Source: an uncultured Bacteroidota bacterium (lineage in GTDB: Bacteria; Bacteroidota; Bacteroidia; NS11-12g; UBA9320). Taken from it: a DNA stretch of 27,980 bases. The notes below the pieces were generated by a model, which was not told the DNA's origin, did no database searches, and worked only from the letters and a program-made list of their open reading frames with translations. This document shows, piece after piece, positions 22,680 through 27,980 of this stretch (positions are counted from its first letter, which is position 1; each line of letters opens with the position of its first letter). Position numbers and translations under genes: made by a program. Location: NCBI GenBank assembly GCA_913056425.1, contig CAJXLR010000001.1, positions 1-27,980 of the forward strand. Direction: 5' to 3'.

Positions 22680-22697
22680 CGGCTAACGCAAACCGTT
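22672..22697. repeat. 26-nt gene-end repeat, copy 2 (end of GGGP synthase)
   Basis: AATGTTAA (22672-22679) then four variable bases, TAAC, one variable base and CAAACCGTT (to 22697). It contains the TAA stop of the GGGP synthase gene and specifies its final Cys. Matches 15942-15967 at 21 of 26 positions. Confidence 0.55.
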
Positions 22698-22723
22698 GGA
22701 CCCAAACGAACTTGCGAAATGAA

Positions 22724-23686
22724 CTATTGAGTTTTAATCACCCTGAAGTGATACTGTGCGTCTTTGGTAACAATCCGAAAAAGGTACTGACCGGTTACTA
22801 GATTTGAAACATCTATTTCTTGGTTGAAGTCTCCGGTTGATACTTTTTTGCCAAAATTGTCAAAAACCTCAAAACCACCTGCTAAACCATCTAGTGTTAG
22901 TCGGTTCGACGTTGGATTAGGAGACACTCTAACTGGTTGAGCAATATGCTCTCCAATGGAAACTTTAGCATACTTGTTTACTAAAGCTCGGATATTTGAA
23001 GAATCACAGTAGTTCAAGTTGAGGTACTGCGTAAACTCCTGATTTTGAAAGATGGTTTGATTATCGTGACACACGGAAACAATACCACCCGGATTAAGTA
23101 GGTCTACCCTACGGAAGAATGGCAATGAGTTGGCAAGCGTTCCAACTCCTTCAACTATTGTATCTCTCCTTTCATTTTCAAACTGATCTCTGGGGAAATG
23201 TATAATCTGAGCTCTCCTTTGAAGACCATCTTCGAACTTCAGAACTCTTGTACTATCAACGACGTAATGGCCGAGTAAACCCGGCATCCACAGCGTGTCA
23301 CCGCTTTTCAATGAAAAATCGCACATTACAAAGTGGTAGTTTTGATTTGTGTGTCTCCCCAGAGAACTATTCCAAATGCTAATTGCGCCAGAAAAGGACA
23401 CCGAATCTCCCATTTCTATAATCTGATATTGTTTTACCGCCCCAGTGTTCTCACCAAATACGTAAACATCAAACCACACTTCATTCACTGTGAAATACGT
23501 AGACAAATCGTCAACAGAATCCAAAGAGTAGTAACTTCCAACACAAAGATTAGCCTGGCTTTGGCCAAGAGTAGGCCCAAAATCAATTGTGAAAGTTACC
23601 TGTCCATCCTGGAATCCGGTCTGACCAAATCCTGCGCTTGTAAATCCTAAAATGAATAATAGAAGAGTAATTAGTTGGTTTTTCAT
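22724..23686 (-). CDS. T9SS-exported hypothetical protein
   Basis: 320 aa. Signal peptide MKNQLITLLLFILGFTSAGFG cut before QTGF. The body is mainly beta and resembles no named family to me; it has four scattered cysteines (NLCVG, VMCDF, VSVCHD, LNYCDSS). Residues 254-320 form a type A T9SS sorting domain: VSPNPTSNRLTLDGL...FEVFDNFGKKV...LVTGQYLFRIVTKDAQYHFRVIKTQ. The protein should cross the outer membrane and be released or anchored. It converges with GGGP synthase with a gap of 44 bp and has a 234-bp leader region upstream that contains no gene. Confidence 0.75.
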   Translation of the reverse strand: MKNQLITLLLFILGFTSAGFGQTGFQDGQVTFTIDFGPTLGQSQANLCVGSYYSLDSVDDLSTYFTVNEVWFDVYVFGENTGAVKQYQIIEMGDSVSFSGAISIWNSSLGRHTNQNYHFVMCDFSLKSGDTLWMPGLLGHYVVDSTRVLKFEDGLQRRAQIIHFPRDQFENERRDTIVEGVGTLANSLPFFRRVDLLNPGGIVSVCHDNQTIFQNQEFTQYLNLNYCDSSNIRALVNKYAKVSIGEHIAQPVRVSPNPTSNRLTLDGLAGGFEVFDNFGKKVSTGDFNQEIDVSNLVTGQYLFRIVTKDAQYHFRVIKTQ

Positions 23687-23920
23687 GCTTCAATATACCG
23701 AACTTGATTAAACCCACGATTTGATATCACGGAATATTAAGTTATTTGACTACAGCCTGACGACCATTACGCTGGGAGAATGTTGACTTGCATGCTTTGA
23801 AAAGTGTTTGGTTTTGGCGAGGGAATACCGATAACCCCTCCCCATCAACAAGTTCGCCATCCATGAAATGCGACACAAGGATTTGTCTCCAAACGATATC
23901 ATAAAACCTCCTTGTAGATT

Positions 23921-25144
23921 CTAATTCACAACCAGGTGTTCGTCGGGCTCCAATTCGTCACTTAAGTCCGGTGGTTTTGCCTTCGTAAGTGTTCGAGATA
24001 GGAAGAGAGCAACAATCACCAAAACAGGACCAACCTCGTAAGGTAAATGATGACTCCAACCATACATGGCCCCACCAACGGATGGACCAATTGCTCTTCC
24101 CAGTGATCCGAACGACTGGAAGAGGCCTGTCACATACCCCAATTCTTTTGGACTTGCATACAAGGTGACCAACGACATGAGAGCCGGATTAATGAAACCA
24201 ATGGCCAAAGCAATAAGTGCAATGTCAATGTATTGATATGGCACCAACCGGTCTGCTTGTACATACGGCATAGCAGCCAAACCAACTACTAGAATGGTTA
24301 ACCCAATTGCAAGCATCTGTCGTTCACCAAAACGCTTTGATATCGGTCCAACCAAGACACCTTGAACAATAGCGCTGCACAGACCGATAAACATAAAAAG
24401 CTTGCCAATCCCAATTCCATCCAATCCACTTTCTTCTTTCCAAATCAACGCTGCAGAAACTTGCATCATTGAAAAAGCAATAATCATCAAGATGTTGATC
24501 ACAAATATTTTCCCGATCTGAGGCTTCTTTAACTGCTCCCAAAGTGAATTAAATATGTTCTCAACCTTCACCACTTTAGTTCGCAATTCCTTTTTAAGAG
24601 ATTCTGGTAAAAAGAAGTAGGCTAAGGCAAAATTGACCATAGACAAACCAGCCGTAGTGTAACCCAAAACACCGATTCCGTATAATTCCTTGATGTACCC
24701 GCCAATAGGAGGTCCGGCTATAAAGCCCAGTCCAAAAGCGGCACCTATTAAACCCATGGTCTTCGCGCGCTCCTTCGGTTCAGTCACATCACCCACATAT
24801 GCTTGGGCTGCTCCAATATTTGCAGATCCAATACCGGAAAGAATACGTGAGGCTAAAAGAATCCAAAGGTTGTGCGCTTGGGCAAATACAACATAGGCCA
24901 AAGCCGTTATCAAGACACTTACGAGTATAATGGGACGCCTTCCGTATCGGTCGCTCAGTCTTCCCCAAAGAGGTGAAAAACCAAAGTTCATTAACGCATA
25001 AACAGCGGCAATCAGCCCTATCTGTGCATCGGTGGCACCAAGCTCTTTTGTGAACAACGGCAGAATCGGAATAATCAGTCCAAATCCCAACAAGTCGAGA
25101 AACGTTGTCAGGAATACTACGCCGATAGCTTTTTTGTTGTTCAT
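23921..25144 (-). CDS. MFS transporter, TetA/multidrug-efflux type (TCR subfamily-like)
   Basis: 407 aa with 12 predicted membrane helices. The conserved loop 2-3 motif is present as GRLSDRYGRRPIIL, together with the N-terminal TFLDLLGFGLIIPILPLF. Motif C-like GAAFGLGFIAGPPIGG and the second-half motif SLGRAIGPSVGGAMYG place it with drug:H+ antiporters of the TetA type. Drug specificity cannot be told from sequence, and many such proteins export metabolites. I place the start at ATG 25144 (MNNKKAIGVVFL): the in-frame sequence further upstream (to 25219) runs through the mscL terminator hairpin and is not coding. Short leader; -7-like TAATATTG at 25163-25156. Confidence 0.88.
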   Translation of the reverse strand: MNNKKAIGVVFLTTFLDLLGFGLIIPILPLFTKELGATDAQIGLIAAVYALMNFGFSPLWGRLSDRYGRRPIILVSVLITALAYVVFAQAHNLWILLASRILSGIGSANIGAAQAYVGDVTEPKERAKTMGLIGAAFGLGFIAGPPIGGYIKELYGIGVLGYTTAGLSMVNFALAYFFLPESLKKELRTKVVKVENIFNSLWEQLKKPQIGKIFVINILMIIAFSMMQVSAALIWKEESGLDGIGIGKLFMFIGLCSAIVQGVLVGPISKRFGERQMLAIGLTILVVGLAAMPYVQADRLVPYQYIDIALIALAIGFINPALMSLVTLYASPKELGYVTGLFQSFGSLGRAIGPSVGGAMYGWSHHLPYEVGPVLVIVALFLSRTLTKAKPPDLSDELEPDEHLVVN

Positions 25145-25155
25145 CTTAGGAAACG

Positions 25156-25163
25156 CAATATTA
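25156..25163 (-). promoter_or_regulatory. -7-like element TAATATTG for the MFS gene
   Basis: One mismatch to TAnnTTTG on the minus strand, 12 bp before the ATG at 25144. It sits just after the mscL terminator, which isolates the gene, so an own promoter is expected here. Confidence 0.35.
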
Positions 25164-25186
25164 GTTTTATCTCGCTCAGTACAAAC

Positions 25187-25212
25187 AAAAAAACCCGGAC
25201 ACAAGGTCCGGG
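25187..25212 (-). terminator. Intrinsic terminator after mscL
   Basis: On the minus strand CCCGGAC (25212-25206) and GTCCGGG (25200-25194) form a perfect 7-bp GC-rich stem with a 5-nt loop, followed directly by seven Ts (25193-25187). This is a textbook rho-independent terminator about 30 bp after the mscL stop. It proves that the upstream extension of the MFS reading frame is not translated. Confidence 0.92.
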
Positions 25213-25242
25213 CTTTCACATAATAGTAAATTTAGTTCCGAT

Positions 25243-25650
25243 CTATTTCTTTAGTAAGTCGCGAATCTCAGTAAGCAACTCATTATCCGAAGGACCTGCA
25301 GGTGCTGCCGGTGCTTCTTCTTTTGGCCTCTTCGTTTTGTTGTATCCTTTAACAATCATGAATAGCACAAATCCAACAATCACCAAGTTGATGATTGAAT
25401 CAATCCAGCGCCCGTACATGATAGCGTTTTCTGGCTTAGCTTCTACTCCCTCTGCAGCTTCAACAGCCGGACTCAAAATGATTTTCAAATCCGCAAAGTT
25501 GATACCACCAGTGAACTCACCAATAATAGGCATCATGATGTCGCTAACAAATCCCTTTACTACAAGGCTAACTGCCCCGGCAAGGATTACGGCAACCGCT
25601 AAATCGATAACGTTACCGGTCATGATAAACTTCTTAAATTCCTTAAACAT
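25243..25650 (-). CDS. mscL: Large-conductance mechanosensitive channel MscL
   Basis: 135 aa, standard length. N-terminal amphipathic helix (MFKEFKKFIMTGNVIDLAVAV), pore-lining TM1 (ILAGAVSLVVKGFVSDIMMPIIG), a periplasmic loop rich in Ala and Glu (SPAVEAAEGVEAKPENAIMYG), TM2 (IINLVIVGFVLFMIVKGYN), and a C-terminal Pro/Ala linker followed by an amphipathic helix (NELLTEIRDLLKK). It opens in the inner membrane on osmotic downshift and releases solutes. The neighbouring promoter has a near-consensus -7 box, and the gene ends in a strong terminator, so it is a single-gene unit. Confidence 0.97.
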   Translation of the reverse strand: MFKEFKKFIMTGNVIDLAVAVILAGAVSLVVKGFVSDIMMPIIGEFTGGINFADLKIILSPAVEAAEGVEAKPENAIMYGRWIDSIINLVIVGFVLFMIVKGYNKTKRPKEEAPAAPAGPSDNELLTEIRDLLKK

Positions 25651-25671
25651 AGCTTTCTGATTTTTACACTA

Positions 25672-25679
25672 CAAGGCTA
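25672..25679 (-). promoter_or_regulatory. -7-like element TAGCCTTG for mscL
   Basis: One mismatch to TAnnTTTG on the minus strand, 21 bp before the ATG at 25650, giving a leader of ~15 nt. Confidence 0.4.
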
Positions 25680-25739
25680 AGGAATGTGATCTCGATTGAG
25701 AGAATGTCTTATCGACACACTGAAAATGTGTAGCCTTCA

Positions 25740-26852
25740 CTAGTCGTCGAGATGCTTACGCGCTTTCTTCGGAACGGATTTGTGATGAACCACAATGGAT
25801 ATCGTTTTCATACGCATATACGCCTCACTCATAAGCGTGTACCCTTCAATTCCGGCTCGCTCCGACCAAGAATTCTTTACCATGTAGAACTTGCGACCAT
25901 CTTTGTACGTTGCGGTTCCTACAATGTGCATCAAATGGTCATCCGTTGAAGTTAAGTTGTCAAAGTTTGCTTGACGACTTTCCTGTGTCACCTTTGGTTC
26001 TTCAGGCATTACCTCCGGAACTTGTTTCAAGGCCGAGGTGTCATCACACAAAAGGGCATATCCCTTCCGTCGCAAAAAGCCTTTTTCACTTACATCTCCA
26101 TCCCATTCAACGGTGTAGCCGCTCTCTAATGCGCCATCAATTACTTGCATCATGATGTCAAGCGGAACATTATCATACTCGCCATCGCTCCAATTGTCCG
26201 GTACCTCAAGAATGAAATCATCACCAAATTCTTGATGGTTAAATGATGTAATACCCACATAATCATCTACATCAATTCCAATAACCTCATCTGCAAAACT
26301 CTTAGCGTTGTACGATTTTCCCTCATATTCAAAAACTGCCGGAACCGCTCCAAGGTGTTCATCCATAATTGCGGCAAACCCATCTTTCCAATGAGGGTCA
26401 ATTGGTCGTGACTTGAGAAGTGAGTCCAAATACAACTTAAGTTCTTTCTCTAACGCAGAGTGATTGTGCTTGTCTTTCCCATTCAACCCAGTGTAAGCAG
26501 ATTGAGGCATCATTCCGTATTTCTCGTATGAGTGCAGTAGGTCGTGGGCTAATGCTCCTTGACTAAAATTCGCAATTCCATGATACCGAACATACCGAAT
26601 AGCTTTTTCCATGTAGATGTTGCGCACGGTAAACATTTCCGAGATATCTATAGCCTTCCCTCGGGTACGTAAAACTTCAGACTCGATAAACGAACTGGTG
26701 GAATAGCTCCAACACGTTCCGGTTATATCCTGACTTTTTACCGATGTGGCCTCACAGTCGTTAACTCGAACAAACCCTTCCGGCAAAGTTTGTATTTGGG
26801 CTGATGCAGATAACGCTGCAGCCAGTACAATCATCGATGCAATTTTTCTCAT
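25740..26852 (-). CDS. Secreted C1-family cysteine peptidase (bleomycin hydrolase/PepC-like)
   Basis: 370 aa. Signal peptide MRKIASMIVLAAALSASA cut before QIQT. Papain-fold active site: oxyanion Gln41 and nucleophile Cys47 (KSQDITGTCWSYSTSSFIESE), His306 (TDDHLMHIVG) and Asn327 (MVKNSWS). HLM matches the HxM of bleomycin hydrolase and PepC rather than classical papain. The middle part (QSAYTGLNGKDKHNHSALEKELKLYL) also follows the bleomycin hydrolase pattern. Canonical members are cytosolic hexameric aminopeptidases of ~450 aa; this one is shorter and exported, so its role is probably degradation or processing in the periplasm. It lies 30 bp after the SprT-like gene on the same strand and may be co-transcribed. 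Confidence is high for the fold, moderate for the location. Confidence 0.85.
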   Translation of the reverse strand: MRKIASMIVLAAALSASAQIQTLPEGFVRVNDCEATSVKSQDITGTCWSYSTSSFIESEVLRTRGKAIDISEMFTVRNIYMEKAIRYVRYHGIANFSQGALAHDLLHSYEKYGMMPQSAYTGLNGKDKHNHSALEKELKLYLDSLLKSRPIDPHWKDGFAAIMDEHLGAVPAVFEYEGKSYNAKSFADEVIGIDVDDYVGITSFNHQEFGDDFILEVPDNWSDGEYDNVPLDIMMQVIDGALESGYTVEWDGDVSEKGFLRRKGYALLCDDTSALKQVPEVMPEEPKVTQESRQANFDNLTSTDDHLMHIVGTATYKDGRKFYMVKNSWSERAGIEGYTLMSEAYMRMKTISIVVHHKSVPKKARKHLDD

Positions 26853-26882
26853 ACCGCAAATGAACTACGGTAAACGCAGATA

Positions 26883-27518
26883 TCAAAGCAGAGGCAGTTG
26901 TGGGTCGACCAATGTAATCGTTGCCGCTGCCGACACATAGTATTGCCTCTTGTTGGTGATGCACAAACACTTGTACCGTTTACGAAGTAAAGGGCCTTTT
27001 TCAAACACCATATTGTTGTGAATCCGAAACCGTGTTCCTTCGGGAACTTCGCGTAAAGTTAATGTTTGATGTTCATCGAACTCGCTGAGTGCAGCTGATA
27101 GTGAGTGATCGGAGCAACTACTCGCAGCAGGGTTAGCGATATAACGCCGAATAGCAGTTTCCAAAGATTCCGGAAACACTTGTCTATCGAAGTACGGTTG
27201 CAGTTGAGACTGAAACGCACGTTTCCATTCAATACCGTGTGGTTTAACTTTTTGTCGGTAAACCTCCCAGGTGTCTAAATGGGCAAACTCGTGTAGTGTA
27301 GTTAGCAAGAATGCATATGGATTTAAATCGGCGTTAACACTTATCCGATGTGGTTGTCCCCGCATGGCAGGCCGGTAATCCCCTAATTTGGTTTTACGTG
27401 GTTTAGCAATTCGAAAGCGTACTTCATTGAGTTTGATGTATTCCCAAACGCTGGTCACGGTGTTTTGCGGTAGGTATACCGCAAGTAAGTTGATATGTTT
27501 CTGATCAGTACCGGGCAC
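26883..27518 (-). CDS. SprT-like zinc metalloprotein
   Basis: 211 aa from a GTG at 27518 (MPGTDQKHINLL). The zinc-binding HEFAH is at residues 76-80, in the context YAFLLTTLHEFAHLDTWEVYRQKVKPHGIEWKRAF, where the second His-Gly-x-x-W block (PHGIEW) matches the SprT-like domain. C-terminal part ~150-211 is beta-rich with a single CLC, so the usual four-Cys zinc ribbon is not complete. Eukaryotic SprT-like protease Spartan cuts DNA-protein crosslinks; bacterial SprT members are less well studied, so such a repair role is only a hypothesis. It overlaps the DksA/TraR-like gene by 14 nt, so the two are co-translated. Confidence 0.85.
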   Translation of the reverse strand: MPGTDQKHINLLAVYLPQNTVTSVWEYIKLNEVRFRIAKPRKTKLGDYRPAMRGQPHRISVNADLNPYAFLLTTLHEFAHLDTWEVYRQKVKPHGIEWKRAFQSQLQPYFDRQVFPESLETAIRRYIANPAASSCSDHSLSAALSEFDEHQTLTLREVPEGTRFRIHNNMVFEKGPLLRKRYKCLCITNKRQYYVSAAATITLVDPQLPLL

Positions 27519-27852
27519 TCTTTATACACGTTACACACCGCACACTGTCAGGCATCACTTTGAGTTTTTCAAATTCAATTTCACCTCCGCATTGACGACA
27601 CAACCCATAGGATTCTGAATCAAGCATTTTTAAACTTCGCTCCAACCTCCCAAGTTTATCCTTCGCATTGCGCAGGGCAGCCTCGTTTACACTTTTATTG
27701 TTGATGGCATCCATTCGGCTAATCCGACCAATCGCATTCTCCGGAGAAATAGGCTTGGTAAGCTCAGTGTATTCAGCCACGTCAGATTTTACTCGCTTCA
27801 TCTTTTTTTCGATGACCGTTCTAAGCTCTTCTATTTGATGCGGTGATAACAC
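27505..27852 (-). CDS. DksA/TraR-type zinc-finger regulatory protein
   Basis: 115 aa from GTG 27852; a stop codon lies four codons upstream, so no longer start exists. N-terminal coiled-coil helices (~5-80, IEELRTVIEKKMKRVKSDVAEYTEL...EAALRNAKDKLGRLERSLKML) and a C4 zinc finger with Cys85, Cys88, Cys106 and Cys109 (YGLCRQCGGEI...VRCVTC) match the DksA/TraR family. DksA reaches into the RNA polymerase secondary channel with ppGpp; the acidic coiled-coil tip (DxxDA in E. coli) is here replaced by an ISRMDAIN-type loop, containing Met-Asp-Ala. So a DksA-like rather than true DksA function is safest. It heads the cotranslated pair with the SprT-like gene. Confidence 0.88.
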   Translation of the reverse strand: MLSPHQIEELRTVIEKKMKRVKSDVAEYTELTKPISPENAIGRISRMDAINNKSVNEAALRNAKDKLGRLERSLKMLDSESYGLCRQCGGEIEFEKLKVMPDSVRCVTCIKSARY

Positions 27853-27878
27853 GCTTCGAATCTATTGAAAATGTTTCT

Positions 27879-27915
27879 AGATTCTATCCGTAGTCTGAGA
27901 CTACGTATAGAATCT
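27879..27915. repeat. Long hairpin upstream of the DksA/TraR gene
   Basis: Two 17-nt arms (27879-27895 and 27899-27915) pair with a single mismatch around a 3-nt loop TGA. The 5' arm runs from AGATTCTAT to CGTAGTC. An alternative pairing exists: CCGTAG (27888-27893) with CTACGG (27914-27919). There is no T-run of usual length after the stem on either strand (CTTTT on plus). It could be a weak bidirectional terminator, an attenuator or a protein-binding inverted repeat. The rest of 27916-27980 shows no gene. Confidence 0.7.
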
Positions 27916-27980
27916 ACGGACTTTTACGTATTTATTATCCTGATCTTTTTTGGTTTCTTTGACAATAAGCATACACAAAT

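Noticed and set aside
23875..23915. ACAAGGA/TCCTTGT inverted repeat as MFS terminator
   Set aside because: The 27-nt loop is long and no T-run follows; chance pairing is likely. The short GAGGG/CCCTC pair at 23819-23840 is equally weak.
25145..25219. N-terminal extension of the MFS protein (25 residues from 25219)
   Set aside because: The extension runs through a perfect rho-independent terminator of mscL; the conserved protein begins at ATG 25144.

Overview
The window is a gene-dense stretch of a Bacteroidota chromosome, most likely Flavobacteriia or a related marine or freshwater lineage. The evidence is two secreted proteins ending in type IX secretion (T9SS, Por) sorting domains, repeated matches to the Bacteroidota -7 promoter element TAnnTTTG (once with TTTG 17 bp upstream), near-absence of Shine-Dalgarno sequences, a bacterial GGGP synthase, TlpA-like proteins with large N-terminal domains, and short ATTGA-rich intergenic repeats common in this phylum. 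No tRNA, rRNA, CRISPR array, transposase or phage gene was seen.

Layout. 1-910: start of a lipoprotein di-heme cytochrome c peroxidase and an alkyltransferase-like (ATL) protein, both on minus. 959-3773: tandem paralogous exported thioredoxin-fold proteins. 3770-4399: predicted outer-membrane beta-barrel. 4438-6878: two-gene unit of an MBOAT O-acyltransferase and an SGNH-like partner, i.e. an envelope polysaccharide acylation module. 6875-7432: repetitive LEA/hydrophilin-like helical protein. 7538-8560: trhO (tRNA U34 hydroxylation). 8719-9162: twin-CBS gene split by an in-frame TGA. 9309-10853: GH3-family protein. 10854-11156: repeat-rich intergenic mosaic. 11157-12149: dusB, divergent from 12170-15942, a tightly packed run of CPBP protease, cdsA, glutamate-type dehydrogenase and psd. 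CPBP/cdsA and dehydrogenase/psd overlap, and the dehydrogenase has its own strong promoter. 16067-18179: small Cys-rich protein and a T9SS-exported DUF11 protein. 18262-21594: B12-dependent ribonucleotide reductase with a good terminator. 21960-22679: GGGP synthase. 22724-23686: second T9SS cargo. 23921-27852, all minus: MFS transporter, mscL (with terminator), secreted C1 peptidase, SprT-like metalloprotein and DksA/TraR-type zinc finger protein. A strong hairpin lies at 27879-27915.

Functional themes: envelope lipid and polysaccharide biogenesis (cdsA, psd, GGGPS, MBOAT/SGNH), tRNA modification (dusB, trhO), nucleotide supply (nrdJ), and exported redox or proteolytic proteins. Nothing forms an obvious new defence or mobile system. 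The most unusual items are the nonsense-split CBS gene, the 11-residue-periodic hydrophilin, the tandem thioredoxin-like pair, the face-to-face TTTGCAAA promoter arrangements, the 27.9-kb hairpin and the intergenic repeat families. Five genes appear to use non-ATG starts (TTG 4438; GTG 9309, 12149, 27518, 27852).
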